A DNA stretch of 64,000 nt. Origin: Ischnura elegans (lineage: Eukaryota; Arthropoda; Insecta; Odonata; Coenagrionidae). Positions within the stretch are counted from its first letter, which is position 1, and the number at the start of each line of letters is the position of its first letter. Positions 1-12,089 of this stretch are shown here, piece by piece. Location of the stretch: the NCBI RefSeq assembly GCF_921293095.1, contig NC_060257.1:59618968-59682967 (forward strand). Direction: 5' to 3'. Under the pieces are notes generated by a model. That model did not search any database, was not told the origin of the DNA, and worked only from the letters and a program-made list of their open reading frames with translations. The translations under genes were made by a program, and so were the position numbers.

Positions 1-560
1 ACTATGTGCAGGCAGAATAATTATTTTAAGTTATTTTTTTAAGAATATATTTTAAGATAATTTTTGGAAATTATGTATAACTCTTTTTTAAGTAATTTTC
101 TGCTAATTTTCTGGTGTTTTCAGCATGGTATTTGACATAAATGGTTCCAAGAAGCGGAGGCTTCTTTAATGCGACTTGTTAGTATATATATCCCGGAGGA
201 CACATGAAAAATTGTAGACTTATAAGATCTGTCTGTTTCGAGTCTAACTTAACCGATGGAAGTTCGATATGGGCCGTGAATAAGCACTATGTATACCTCG
301 ATTGCATACGTTGCAGGATACGGTTCACATGTTTCCCTAGCAACCTAACAACCAAGACTTGTTTGGTTGTTAGGGCTTTGTCTTTGAGATAGCAGTTAAA
401 TAAAATAAGTCGAGTGCTTCTAACAAAAATAAGGCATTGACCTCATTTGGTAAGTCTTACAAAACTGGCATTCCTAAAATCATGTTACCTTAAACAGATA
501 GTTTCGTGGAATTTTAAACTTTTCATCATTGATTTAGATAGATCGATATGTGTATTTTTT
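1..560. other. AT-rich sequence without a recognisable gene
   Basis: No supported coding frame, RNA gene or repeat boundary is visible. A pyrimidine-rich tract ending in CAG at about 563 could be a 3' splice site for the short frame that follows. Confidence 0.4.
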
Positions 561-563
561 CAG

Positions 564-670
564 ATTGTGGCATATCTAGTATAAGTGGAAGTTTTAATGA
601 AAACAGTGTTTCAATGGACAAAGTGAGTGATTTAGTCCTCTCTGAAGAGAATGAGATTGAATTTGTATGA
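564..670 (+). pseudogene. Possible terminal exon or coding remnant, unidentified
   Basis: After a TTTTTTCAG acceptor-like site, one frame stays open for about 35 residues rich in Ser, Asp and Glu and ends at TGA (668-670). The composition suits a real C-terminal exon of a gene starting left of the window, but it is short and I do not recognise it. It could equally be chance or an old transposon fragment. Confidence 0.2.
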
Positions 671-793
671 GTAAACCTAAATAACAACTGCACAATTATT
701 ATTTTATGGAAACTACATCAACTATTATACTCAATCAGTGTTTCTGTTATTCCTATTAATATCCCTAAATCTTGCACTTATTAATCCAATTAA

Positions 794-1093
794 GTAAAAT
801 GGATTAAACTTAACAATTTCGTTACCGAAGACCAGAGAATAGGAATTGTGAAGGCAATTGAATCAAATGACTCAGGGGTGTACATCTTGCAGTGTGACAT
901 GTTTGAAATTAAGGAGGATTTCTTTGAATTACCTCTTAGAAGTGGTACCATTGGTATATTTGTAGTAAAAAAATTAGTACCTGGATGCAAATTACAGTCC
1001 ACCCAGATTTTATCTAAGTGTGTTTTGTTGCCCTACAAAGAAGATGGACAGTTTTTGTGTGTGCCATATTGTAATATGGAAAGGTGCTGTTGA
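794..1093 (+). pseudogene. Unidentified 99-residue coding fragment, probably mobile-element derived
   Basis: The frame is open from 794 to the TGA at 1093 and has no ATG near its start. The residues look protein-like: an ILQCDMF segment, a run of alternating hydrophobics (GIFVVKKL), and several cysteines near the end (KCVLLPY, CVPYCN). It vaguely resembles uncharacterised proteins that recur in high copy in invertebrate genomes, but that is an impression I could not test. The missing start and isolated position suggest an internal fragment, not a whole gene. Confidence 0.3.
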
Positions 1094-1369
1094 AATTTTC
1101 CTAATTTTGTCCTTATAAAAATTGTCCTAATTTGTGAAAATAAAAGTTGGGGACCTTCTGAACTGATATTGATTTTTTGTTTTCCACTTTTAACCACTGT
1201 AACCTTACTTTGTCCTATAGCATTGATTGTTAATGTATTTAATTTCATTTTGATTTATAGGGAGTTAAAGGTAAAGATTCTATCTACCGGTATCATATCA
1301 AGTGAGAAGGTAAATTAATTTAACTCTCATTCTATAAAAATGAGAAATGCCAGTAAAATATAGCTTTTG

Positions 1370-1585
1370 TTGGGAAACGGATGGCAGAATTTAAAAGGGC
1401 CAACGGTGTATCGTTGGAGAGGGGTTGGCCTCTGGTTGGGAATACGAAGGCCCGACTGTAATGCTCTGTTGGCCCATCGTTGGGGAATCGTTGGTTGGGA
1501 TACGGTTGGCGAGGTGGCCAAATCATACCATGGGCCAACCGCTGTGTCCCACCATCTGCCAACAGAGGGCCAACCAAAAATGTTA
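1370..1585. repeat. GTTGG/CCAAC-rich dispersed repeat
   Basis: GTTGGCC, CGTTGG and GGCCAACC recur in both orientations across about 215 bp, giving a locally GC-rich block in AT-rich surroundings. Translation of either strand reflects only this composition, so it is not treated as coding. Boundaries are approximate. Confidence 0.45.
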
Positions 1586-1604
1586 CTTGGGTTAGTTGTG
1601 GAGG

Positions 1605-2036
1605 CAGAGGCGTAGCGAGCGGTGGTTTTAGGGGATTTAACCCCTTAGAACTCAGAGAATGTTTTTTTATTAATATATTTTAATAAATAATAGATGGTAG
1701 CACTTTTCCACAAAATATTTGGAATAATTTTGTGGAAAAGTGCTACGATCTTTTATTTATTTAAATATGCCTAACTTTCACCAATTGAGTCCTGAATCTG
1801 TTGAACTTTATATATTTTATTATGGCATTTTTAGTAACTAATATGAGGGGGACGGGTGGCTCACAAGCATCACATGAAATTATTCACCCAGCCGCAAACT
1901 TTATACCAATTTGAACCATTTATCTTAAAAGGTTTCTTTTGCACCTACCGCTTACCCCAGTGGGTATTCCATACCACACAGACCCTTCAGAACTAGTTGT
2001 GCCTAAAGCCCCCCTTTGTGTTAATTCTCCTGGGCA
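1605..2036 (+). mobile_element. MITE, same family as 4862-5169
   Basis: It begins CAGAGGCGTAGCGAG, a hAT-like terminus. It shares with the copy at 4862-5169 the order: CTCAGAGAA, 'ACCATTTATCTTAA', 'GCACCTACCGCTTA', 'ACTAGTTG', and 'GTTAATTC' near the right end. The right terminus is degraded and I found no target-site duplication. A perfect hairpin sits inside it at 1697-1746. Confidence 0.55.
1697..1746. repeat. Perfect 20-bp inverted repeat (hairpin)
   Basis: GTAGCACTTTTCCACAAAAT is followed after 10 bases by its exact reverse complement; pairing continues imperfectly into the flanks. It sits inside the MITE at 1605-2036 and is absent from the sister copy, so it is probably a separate small insertion. 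Confidence 0.75.
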
Positions 2037-2210
2037 GAGTTACACTTAAGTGTCCACACACAGTGTAAGTACACACATCCAATTGGATAAGTCCAGATCT
2101 GGACCTCGAGGTTTTGAGGAGATATCTGATAGACTATACCATGGTAAACCAGAGGTATAGGAATACTTTGAAAAACTTGGGCAGCTTCAGCAATTTAGTG
2201 TTTATGAGAA

Positions 2211-2320
2211 CCCCTATGAAAAAATTGTATAAACCTGTTTCAAAATTTTATACATTGCCATGGCAATGTATAAGAATGCATAAAAATTTGAAACAGATTT
2301 ATACAATTTTTTCATAGGGG
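2211..2320. repeat. 110-bp near-perfect palindrome (fold-back)
   Basis: The sequence starts CCCCTATGAAAAAATTGTAT and ends with the reverse complement. It folds around a central TTGCCATGGCAA with only a few mismatches. No coding capacity; most likely a small fold-back transposon or recombination product. Confidence 0.8.
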
Positions 2321-3268
2321 AAGCAACTAGCCTTGGCTAAGTCTTTAGGAATATTATACTGACTGAAATTACCTAATGATTTGAAAAAAATACTTTAGCC
2401 GCCATATTCTAAGATCAAATAAGCACAGCAAAGCTGATTGGCATACAATCAACCTACAAACAATTAATGATGTCAACAAAAGTATTCCTCATTTTATCAT
2501 CAAGTTCAATAGTATTCCAGTGTGGTAGTTGCTAGAGATTTCCAATCACTTCAATTAACAATTTTGCCAATCTGTGAAGTTCACTGCATCTCTAGTCTTA
2601 CTTTGATATATTGTCCATCCACATTTTATTTATTTGTCTTTTTTTTGGCTCCCTCAGATCTGATTTAAGTTAAAATTGTTATTGTTACGTGTTTGACAAC
2701 AATCGGTCTGTGGGTTAGGATGGATACCTATGCCATTTTTTATCTGTTTACCATTTAAAAATTATATATCTGCCTCTCTGTTATATATTAAATCTTTCTC
2801 TCTTGATTGGACATTTTCCTAAAGCTCTCATAACATGTTTTATATCATCCATAGAAAAAGGTTCTCGGAGTGGTTATGAAAATTAAAGAACCATTGGCAT
2901 TTCTTATTTTTTCTAAAGTCTTTGAAGCTATGTTATGACTATATCCAGGTAATGAAAAATGTAACCTTTTACATATGTAAAGGTTAAATTAAAAAATAAA
3001 TAGATTTGTGATTACATAAATGCATAAAAGTACTAGAATTTATTTTTCTGTTAATAACCAAATGAGTTTCATTATAATGATTGATTTTTTCTAACTTTTG
3101 CTATAAAATGAATCATCTAAAATTAACGATGCCAGTTTCTAATCACTTTTTCAATGAAATTGATCTTTATATTCTCTTGATTGGGTTCATTACTTATTTT
3201 CTAGTGAATTTTCCATTTGAATATGAAACCGTATGTAAATTATGTGCATATAATTAACATATTCCACT
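2321..3268. other. AT-rich intergenic sequence, nothing recognised
   Basis: No open frame of note, repeat pair or RNA-like structure was found here. Confidence 0.4.
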
Positions 3269-3397
3269 AAATATAGTCCCCCCCTAATTTTGAGGCTTCA
3301 GTTTTGGAAAAAAATATAAAAAAAATGGGTTTGAATATAGTCCCCTCCCATAACTTTTATCACGGGCATTTTTGGAAAAAAAGGGGGGACTATATTC
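3269..3397. mobile_element. Short MITE with AATATAGTCCCC termini
   Basis: The left end (AAATATAGTCCCCCC) is the inverse of the right end (GGGGGGACTATATT). A third AATATAGTCCCC lies inside at about 3334. At 129 bp it has no coding capacity. Confidence 0.6.
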
Positions 3398-3654
3398 AGA
3401 CATATACGGTACTGTTCTCAGCATTTCCAGTGAGAGAGTGAATATGTATTTTCAATCTCCCTCTTGAAACGTTATAGTTAGTGATTTATTTTGCACATTA
3501 GATGAAATGATAGTTAATGTTTTGATACAGTTAATAGCGTTTCGTGTCACAGAGGTTATAAGAGCTCCTGGTTGGTCTTATGAGATATTCAATTAACTGT
3601 TTGACTCTGTTAAAAATTCGTAATAGGTTACAAAATCTGGTGAGCTTCTGAAGG

Positions 3655-3770
3655 TGATTGCTTGACTACAGATGACGTTCAGTTGCCAGTTGGTTACAGA
3701 TGATGTTTGGTTGCCTACCGAACCCGGTTGGCTACAGATGGGGTTCGGTTGCCTACCGAACCCTGTAGGA
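3655..3770 (+). repeat. Short degenerate tandem repeat, about 38-bp unit
   Basis: Roughly three units share 'GGTTGCCTACCGAACCC' and 'CTACAGATG.GGTTCGGTTG'. The unit is partly self-complementary (GGTTCGGTT / AACCGAACC). Confidence 0.5.
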
Positions 3771-4214
3771 TGTTTCAAAAAGCATATAGCCTACTGAAAC
3801 CGGTAGGAAAAATTTCCAGTTGGGCATCCTTCTCATAATGGATTCTCAAATGAATATTCAACCATAACTGCAGCCTTTCACCTAATTAATAAGATAATTT
3901 GGGGCTTTCTAATAAGAAAGACATCATCGGATTTTTTTTACACATAAAGAGTATTTGATACTAATGACCACACAAGACACTACTTAATTTCTTGGATTAT
4001 ATTTTAATCTGAATATTGATTGGCATGCCACATATGAATGGTTGCAACATGGTTACAACCACATATTATAATAGTACTGCAATAATCACTAAAATAACTA
4101 CTGCGATCTACATGATTAATAAACTTATACCAACTACCTCAACACAGGCTATAAGAGCCTTATCTATTATTATAGTATTCTACAGATTAAGGTAGGTTTC
4201 ATTGGAGTACTTAA

Positions 4215-4620
4215 GAAGCATTCTGGGAGTCTCCCCTTCCCTCAACCACTTCCCTCTTCAATTCACAATAAGGCCTACTCCCTTTCAATCTATCTAAAAA
4301 TTCCATTCTTTTCCTTCCTCTCCCTCGTTTACCTAACATTCAACCATCCTACACTTTTTTCAGCATTCCCTTCCCACTAAGTACTCGCTCCATCCATACC
4401 TTCTGTCTCCTCCATTTCTCATATAAGAGCTGCCTCTCCTCACCCATCCTATGCAGCAGTTCATCATTCCTCCTCCTCTCCATCCGCTACACCTTTTCCA
4501 TTCTTTGCCTTCATGTCCACAATTTTCTCCCGTCCTCCTTCCTAAGTGCCCATGTTTCCACACTGTAAAGAGCTGCACTCCCGATAAAAGCCTTCACTAA
4601 CCTTAAAGAGTATGCCAAAA
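4215..4620 (-). pseudogene. RTE-like LINE fragment, reverse transcriptase C-terminal region
   Basis: Read on the minus strand with stops, this shows the C-terminal signature of RTE-type LINE polyproteins: AALYSVETWALRKED near 4560-4600, an RRMEKV-like stretch, RRRQKVWMERVL, LGKRGRGRKRM and a conserved Lys/Arg-rich tail running towards 4215. In-frame stops and the missing RT core make it a dead fragment. The family call rests on recalled motif order and was not tested by search. Confidence 0.6.
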
Positions 4621-4861
4621 TTCATCCCTATTTAGCATACCTACGGAATTGTCTTCCAGAGAAATGCTAGTGTAGCGTCCAAGTCGTTTTCAATGCAAAA
4701 GATGGCTGTTAAATCCATATTCTGCTTTTCAAAAGGGTGCTAGGAAGACTAAAATATTCTTGAAATTCATGTCACTCACTCTGCCATGTATTTATACCTA
4801 GTTATGCCCAATTCTGCAACACATTATAGCAATGAGACATGGTAGAGAAAATGTTCATGGC

Positions 4862-5169
4862 CAGTGGCACAGCAAGGGTGGTGGTATGGGGGATAAAACC
4901 TCAGAGCTCAGAGAAATTTTTTAATTTAATCCATTATACTTAATTGGATTGATATTACTAATAGAATAGTGTAAGGATTAATAAAATTTCCCTCATAAAG
5001 CCGTAAAACTCACCATTTTGATCCATTTATCTTAACATTCAGCAATTTATTTATCTCGCACCTACCGCTTATCCTGGTGGATATTATATACAACCCCCCC
5101 CACACATCGCACTATTAGTTGCACCTAAACCCCCACCACCACCTGCGTTAATTCCTAGCTGCCCCCATG
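4862..5169 (+). mobile_element. MITE, hAT-like termini, sister of 1605-2036
   Basis: Begins CAGTGGCACAGC and ends AGCTGCCCCCATG, imperfect inverted termini of the CAG..CTG hAT style. The interior matches the copy at 1605-2036. Flanks give at best a degraded 8-bp duplication. Confidence 0.5.
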
Positions 5170-5884
5170 CATCTGGCAAATCAGCCACTAAACATAGGCA
5201 AGAGAGGTCCTCATAATTCAGCCTCAATTATCTACAATAAGATTCCATTTCGAATTAAAATAGTCAAAAAATATGCCTTTAAAATAAATTAAAAGAACTG
5301 CTATTTCATAAATGCTACTATAGCATGGTATGTTCTTGAGTGATGAATTTATGTAGTCTGTATTTTAGACGTGCCTATAATACGCCTAAATGTTTATACA
5401 ATACCACTTGTCTGAGTACTGGTCTACAGAACTTTAGTGGATTGCATGGTTGTTTAAGTATTACTAACTAAAGTGAGATTTATGCAAACACTTAAGATTG
5501 CAATGATGCTTTGAAAGGATTTTTTGTAGTAATAAAATATGCTGATAGTATTTTCACTCTGTACATTAATAGGTTTCAACTGGATTCAAACATTGGTCCC
5601 TTGAAAAACCATTTAGGTACAACATAATAAAAATAAAGTGATGATAGAACACTCATTACCAGGTATTTGTAGACCTAAAAAGAAAAAAATAGCTGACAAG
5701 GAAAAATTACTTCCCAAAGCCATTCCCTTCACAAAGAAATATAATATTTTAAATAATGTATACATGAGGTTTGCCATTTAGTTATCCCTTTCTTTCATAT
5801 GCAATAGGCATATATATTTCACTGAAACATAAGCTGGTGTTACCATTGGCATTAAAATAAGATTATTTGCATTAAATTATGAGG
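5170..5884. other. AT-rich spacer before the tandem array
   Basis: No gene or repeat recognised. The last ~100 bases grade into the array through a diverged first unit. Confidence 0.4.
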
Positions 5885-5885
5885 T

Positions 5886-8093
5886 TAGCCTCAAAGTTAT
5901 CATTATCTGTCTCTTGAAATAGGCAACTTTATTCAACTCTATCGTCAGTTTTTGGTTCCCTTCATTATAAAATTAGATATTAGCACTCAAATATGAGGTT
6001 AACCTGTAATGTTTTCACTTTCTGTCACTTGAAATAGGCAACTTTATTCAACTCTATCGTCAGTTTTTGGTTCCCTTCATTATAAAATTAGATATTAGCA
6101 CTCAAATATGAGGTTAACCTGGATGTTTTCACTTTCTGTCACTTGAAATAGGCAACTTTATTCAACTCTATCGTCAGTTTTTGGTTCCCTTCATTATAAA
6201 ATTAGATATTAGCACTCAAATATGAGGTTAACCTGTAATGTTTTCACTTTCTGTCACTTGAAATAGGCAACTTTATTCAACTCTATCGTCATTTTTTGGT
6301 TCCCTTCATTATAAAATTAGATATTAGCACTCAAATATGAGGTTAACCTGGATGTTTTCTCTTTCTGTCACTTGAAATAGGCAACTTTATTCAAATCTAT
6401 CGTCATTTTTTGGTTCCCTTCATTATAAAATTAGATATTAGCACTCAAATATGAGGTTAACCTGTAATGTTTTCACTTTCTGTCACTTGAAATAGGCAAC
6501 TTTATTCAACTCTATCGTCAGTTTTTGGTTCCCTTCATTACAAAATTAGATATTAGCACTCAAATATGAGGTTAACCTGTAATGTTTTCACTTTCTGTCA
6601 CTTGAAATAGGCAACTTTATTCAACTCCATCGTCAGTTTTTGGTTCCCTTCATTATAAAATTAGATATTAGCACTCAAATATGAGGTTAACCTGGATGTT
6701 TTCACTTTCTGTCACTTGAAATAGGCAACTTTATTTAACTCTATCGTCAGTTTTTGGTTCCCTTCATTATAAAATTATATATTAGCACTCAAATATGAGG
6801 TTAACCTGTAATGTTTTCACTTTCTGTCACTTGAAATAGGCAACTTTATTCAACTCTATCGTCAGTTTTTGGTTCCCTTCATTATAAAATTAGATATTAG
6901 CACTCAAATATGAGGTTAACCTGGATGTTTTCACTTTCTGTCACTTGAAATAGGCAACTTTATTCAAATCTATCGTCATTTTTTGGTTCCCTTCATTATA
7001 AAATTAGATATTAGCACTCAAATATGAGGTTAACCTGTAATGTTTTCACTTTCTGTCACTTGAAATAGGCAACTTTATTCAACTCTATCGTCAGTTTTTG
7101 GTTCCCTTCATTATAAAATTAGATATTAGCACTCAAATATGAGGTTAACCTGGATGTTTTCACTTTCTGTCACTTGAAATAGGCAACTTTATTCAACTCT
7201 ATCGTCAGTTTTTGGTTCCCTTCATTATAAAATTAGATATTAGCACTCAAATATGAGGTTAACCTGTAATGTTTTCACTTTCTGTCACTTGAAATAGGCA
7301 ACTTTATTCAACTCTATCGTCATTTTTTGGTTCCCTTCATTATAAAATTAGATATTAGCACTCAAATATGAGGTTAACCTGGATGTTTTCTCTTTCTGTC
7401 ACTTGAAATAGGCAACTTTATTCAACTCCATCGTCAGTTTTTGGTTCCCTTCATTATAAAATTAGATATTAGCACTCAAATATGAGGTTAACCTGGATGT
7501 TTTCACTTTCTGTCACTTGAAATAGGCAACTTTATTTAACTCTATCGTCAGTTTTTGGTTCCCTTCATTATAAAATTATATATTAGCACTCAAATATGAG
7601 GTTAACCTGTAATGTTTTCACTTTCTGTCACTTGAAATAGGCAACTTTATTCAAATCTATCGTCATTTTTTGGTTCCCTTCATTATAAAATTAGATATTA
7701 GCACTCAAATATGAGGTTAACCTGTAATGTTTTCACTTTCTGTCACTTGAAATAGGCAACTTTATTCAACTCTATCGTCATTTTTTGGTTCCCTTCATTA
7801 TAAAATTAGATATTAGCACTCAAATATGAGGTTAACCTGGATGTTTTCACTTTCTGTCACTTGAAATAGGCAACTTTATTCAACTCTATCGTTATTTTTT
7901 GGTTCCCTTCACTATAAAATTAGATATTATCACTCAAATATGAGGTTAACCTGGATGTTATCACTTTCTCTCACTTGAAATAGGCAACTTTATTCATCTC
8001 TCTCGTCATTTTTTGGTTCCCTTCATTATATAATTAGATATTAGCACTCAAATATGAGGTTAACCTGGTTGTTTTCACTTTCTGTCACTTGGA
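5886..8093 (+). repeat. Tandem satellite array of 114/115-bp units, ~19 copies
   Basis: The anchor GAGGTTAACCTG recurs at 19 positions, with AACCTG at 6001, 6116, 6230, 6345, 6459, 6574, 6689, 6803, 6918, 7032, 7147, 7261, 7376, 7490, 7604, 7719, 7834, 7948 and 8062. Spacing is 115 bp after the GTAATG variant and 114 bp after the GGATG variant. Central units are nearly identical, while the first (5886) and last (about 7920-8093) are diverged, the usual pattern of an array homogenised by unequal exchange. There are no spacers, so this is not CRISPR-like. No frame is conserved. Confidence 0.95.
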
Positions 8094-8628
8094 AATGTCA
8101 AATATATTTAACCATATAACAATTTTTAAACTCCTACGTGTTTTTTTCACTTGTAATTAATCCGTGCTCCATTTGTTACAACAATTTCTTCTGTCTTTCG
8201 TCCAATTTAACGTTTACACTTGCTTTTTGAATCGTACGTTTATATTTCACGGTATATGATTATCGTCTGCAACGGGCGCTGTTGCCAAATTTAGGTTAGC
8301 TTTCATGTTATCTCTTTCTACATTAAGAACGACTCGATGAAGAGATGGGTGGAGGGGAAACGTAAACATGGCCGATGGCGCAAGGAGATGCATGATGGGA
8401 ATCGGAGAGGGATATACGAATTGAAATGAAGGCAGGATGCATCTACATCACAGAGGTTCCGCACAAGCCACCACCAGGGTGCGCAGCACGGAGTGATTCT
8501 AAACCAGATATGCAGAACGCATCCTAGCCTTAAACAGAAACGCGCTCGTTCGCCGGATACAGACCAAACGCTCAGGGCTTGTGGCGTAATTATGGGGGGT
8601 TAAGGGGGGACGGATCCTCCCCCAAAGC
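8094..8628. other. Unannotated spacer
   Basis: Single-copy-looking sequence with a more GC-rich stretch at 8300-8620. I see no exon with credible splice sites. Confidence 0.35.
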
Positions 8629-8949
8629 CAAGGGCGTACCCAGGATAAAAACTGGGGGGGGGGCAAGCCGTGGTCGTTCAAGTTGTAACACTTTAGCACA
8701 GGAAATGTCAATGAAGCCAAAATTTTAAGAAAATTATGACAGCAATACATTACTTTTTATTATTATTTGCTTGGGTAAATAATGATTTTTATTTTAAAAT
8801 TATTTATTTATTTATTTTTATTTTCTGTCTTAAATTTATATCATTTTTTTCAAAAGAAAATTTGTTCAAAACTTTCGTTTTGAACTAAAATTATTTTCGC
8901 TTCTAGGGTGGGGGGGCAGCTCTCCCACCCCCCACTGGGTACGCCCATG
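8629..8949. mobile_element. hAT-type MITE
   Basis: Termini CAAGGGCGTACCCAG and CTGGGTACGCCCATG are inverted repeats (one mismatch near the tip). Flanks CCCAAAGC and CCCAAATC form an 8-bp target duplication with one mismatch, the size expected for hAT insertion. The ends are G/C runs and the core is AT-rich and non-coding. Confidence 0.75.
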
Positions 8950-8957
8950 CCCAAATC

Positions 8958-10984
8958 CTCAAAGAAATTAACAAATATTTAAATATATTGTCTAGTTTTG
9001 GCATGTAGTAACCCAGCCCGTGCTGGGCCGACGGGATGAATGCCGGTGCACCCTCTATCCTGGAAATCTTTAGCTGGCAAATTGGCTGCTTTCCGAAACT
9101 GACAAATTTTTACAGTCAGAATACCAAAATTGAACAGGTAACTTGATTTCAATGATATATCATTTAACAGCATAATTAACATTAATTATTGGAATGAACT
9201 TCCAAAAAGTTGAGCCTGAGAATATAGAGATTAGCATAATTAACACCGTATTGAGTAAATAAAAAAATAATTTAAATGAATACAACACATTCTGGATCAT
9301 TCCAGTAATCCTCCCCCTACATAGTGCTAATGCCCCCAGCCACAGCCATCCACCACTGTGGCGGAGCCCTTCGTTTTGAGCGCCGTCACCAAGGTCAGCC
9401 ACCTGGCTGAGGTCGTTGCCCTCCGACCCTGAGGTCCCTGCCGCTGCCGCCAGGGTACGCGGAACAGAGCGCCAGCAAGGCGCCGCGAGATTGAGATGCT
9501 AGAGAGACGCTCACGGAACAGCAAGGGAGAAGGACTTGAGACATAGACAAACTGTATCGCTAACCATCCAAATAAACGTGGTCGGATTTACTTCCGTTTA
9601 ATTTATTGAAGTGTATACCTATATATCCCTAACCCCTTCAACTGCCATAAACACTGGGGCGTCTCACCTATCAAAAAATTAAACCTCCTAGCATTGACTC
9701 GGTTCATAATTAGTAGATCTCTGGAAGTTCATCACAAATCATTCAACACATTTGATCAAAAATGATTTTTATTAACAGTTTGTGTGTGGGTATGAATGAC
9801 ACGATAAAGTATTACTGCTCACTCAGTCTGATTTTAACGAGTCCACAGGTATTTTTAAAAGATGCAATATACGCTGGTGATCATAGCACATCCATACAAA
9901 AAAAAAGAAAAAAAACAGGGAAAACCAATGGCACGCCATTTAAAATTGACCAGTAAGCTTTCAACCAGGAAAAAGGAAAGAGGTAGTGGGTGCTGAGAGT
10001 TCTATAAGTTTGTTCATGCAGTGTAAGTATAAATGTACCTGTTAATTTGATATACTGTGGATTGTTTAAATTTGATCCTAATTGTCTAATCTAATAAAAA
10101 TCTGTGAAAAATTTTTGGTAGTTGCAAAGAGGAATAAAGGAATGGAACAACCTACCTGAAGATATATATAACATCTTCTCCACAAATGCTTAAATTATTA
10201 AGATAAATGTTGATCGATTCTTGGTTGATGCCATTATGATTTATTAGGTAGGGTGGGACATTGGGTTATTTGGTTAAAACTTCATTTGAAAGTTGTATGA
10301 TTCTCGAATTAATGTATTTTTTATCCTAAAAGTGTATATTTTCTGCCTCTTTACTTCATTCTTAGATAGTTAGACTTTTCAATCATTTATTTAAATTTCT
10401 GAGAATGGCAGTTATGGTGGCCAACTTGTAGCAATATATAAATAAATAATATAAAGGAACTTCTTCTTGCGCTAGGGTGGACACACAAAAAACAACAGAG
10501 ATTGATAGAAAAACTAAAAATAAAATAAAAGTGGGGAACTTTCAGGGAAAGGTTGTTTCTACAAATTTTCGATGGGACGCAGCCCATCTTTCTCAAGTGA
10601 GAAGAGGAGGGAAAGTGAGGAAAGGGCATAAGGAAGGGTGCAAAGCAGAGGGCAAAGATGGAGGGAGGAAAAACGGTGGACAGGGATTGGTTGTGTTCTT
10701 TCTAATGGGCGCGGTTGATTCCTGGTCCAGAAAACGCACGGAAAGCCCATATGCATGCCTGCCCCAAGTCCTTCAGCTCTAGGGGGGTGGTAGACGGGGG
10801 GAGGGAGGCCAATATTCCCACTTTATAGCATTGGTCAAACAGACCTTTGTGGGAGGAAGCATGAACGGCGACTGGAAGGGAAGCAGAAACAGAAGAAACG
10901 CTATTGCTATATTCAATCAGCATGAATTTTCGCCTGGTGAAAGCCAAATCAATCAATTTAATTGATTTATTCAGCCATCGATCG
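8958..10984. other. Intergenic sequence with a GC-rich patch
   Basis: Mostly AT-rich. A GC-rich block at 9310-9540 followed by AATAAA near 9570 could be a decayed retroelement or exon remnant, but I found no partner LTR and no clean frame. A purine-rich block lies at 10,590-10,690. Confidence 0.3.
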
Positions 10985-12056
10985 TTTGATCAACAACCAA
11001 ACATTCAATCCTCTAAGCAACCATGATCTCGAATAAATTAGTAATGCTGATCCATTGTATTTTTATTAATACTATCATAGAGGGTACTATTAATGCATAT
11101 ATTACAGAATATCCATATATCTTTGTCCACGCCTCACTGCCATGTAGATGCATGCTCCAAATGTGAGTCTGAATAAAATTCCTCTGAATAACAACGCAGA
11201 TATCCTCAGATGTGAGGAGACTCCCCTTTCTGAGGATTATCCTCTTTACTATTCTTCTGATTATTTCCTTCTCGCAACGTCCAATCGTAGGTCACTTGGC
11301 TATCCAAGCAGCATAACTCTTTCACCTCTTCAAGTTGATAATTTCCTTCATGTTGACCTTGGCCTCTTCTCTTCCACTGTGGAGCAATACTTTTGTTTTC
11401 TTAGCACTGATTTGCAGCTAATATCAAGTCATAAAGTCATTTTATTAATGGAATTTCTTCCAGTCTCTTTCAATTTCTGCTTTGACTGCAATGCCATCGC
11501 AAAATATGTCCTAATTTTTTCACTGCGGATTTTTATGTATATATTTAACCGATTCAGGCGTAATATAGAGGAAGTTCGACACGTTAAAATAAAATGTAAT
11601 TGCACCTTTCCACGATAATTTTAATTCGTACGATGGGTTACAATCACAAAGCCATCATCTAGTGCGAGGCTCAGTGGTGGATACATATGGGGAGCGCAGA
11701 GCAAAAGTGCAATTATATGTTATTTTGATATGTGGATTTTCATTCCTGGAGAACGCTCTCTTTTCCTTTGATATTTTTCTCAGCAAAAATATCAACTGGA
11801 GATATCAAATTTTCTCATTGAAAAATACTGGAGAAAGGGCACACCCTTGTCTCACTCCTTTCCTTATTTTTGCTTCTTTGCAGTTGGATCCAGAATTAGC
11901 GTAAGGTACTTGGTTGGCATATAAATATTGGATAATTCTCTGGTCTTTGTCAAACACTCTCCAATTACTTTTGGGATAGCAACAAATTCATGGATTTAAG
12001 GGTAAGTGGCAGCATTGTCATGAGAAAATATTCCCTTAAGTCGGGGATTTAACCGC
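10985..12056 (-). pseudogene. RTE-like LINE fragment with RT core remnant
   Basis: On the minus strand, about 11,830-11,865 encodes KIRKGVRQGCA, the GVRQGC block of LINE reverse transcriptases. Towards the 3' end (about 11,130-11,190) a C-terminal WSM.LHGSEAWT-like block follows. That order fits one element running right to left and ending near 10,985. The frame is broken. Its last 208 bp recur inverted at 12,644-12,851, defining a shared 3' end. Confidence 0.6.
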
Positions 12057-12089
12057 GGACCCTTCAACTTCGCCAACAATAGGATCTTT

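Noticed and set aside
5886..8093. Regular repeats suggestive of a CRISPR array
   Set aside because: Units are contiguous and nearly identical with no variable spacers; this is an ordinary eukaryotic satellite.
9310..9540. Solo LTR or exon in a GC-rich patch
   Set aside because: No matching LTR partner, no TG..CA ends with target duplication, and no frame with credible splice sites.
11148..11618. 156-residue plus-strand open frame
   Set aside because: It is the antisense of a minus-strand LINE fragment and contains no recognisable motif.
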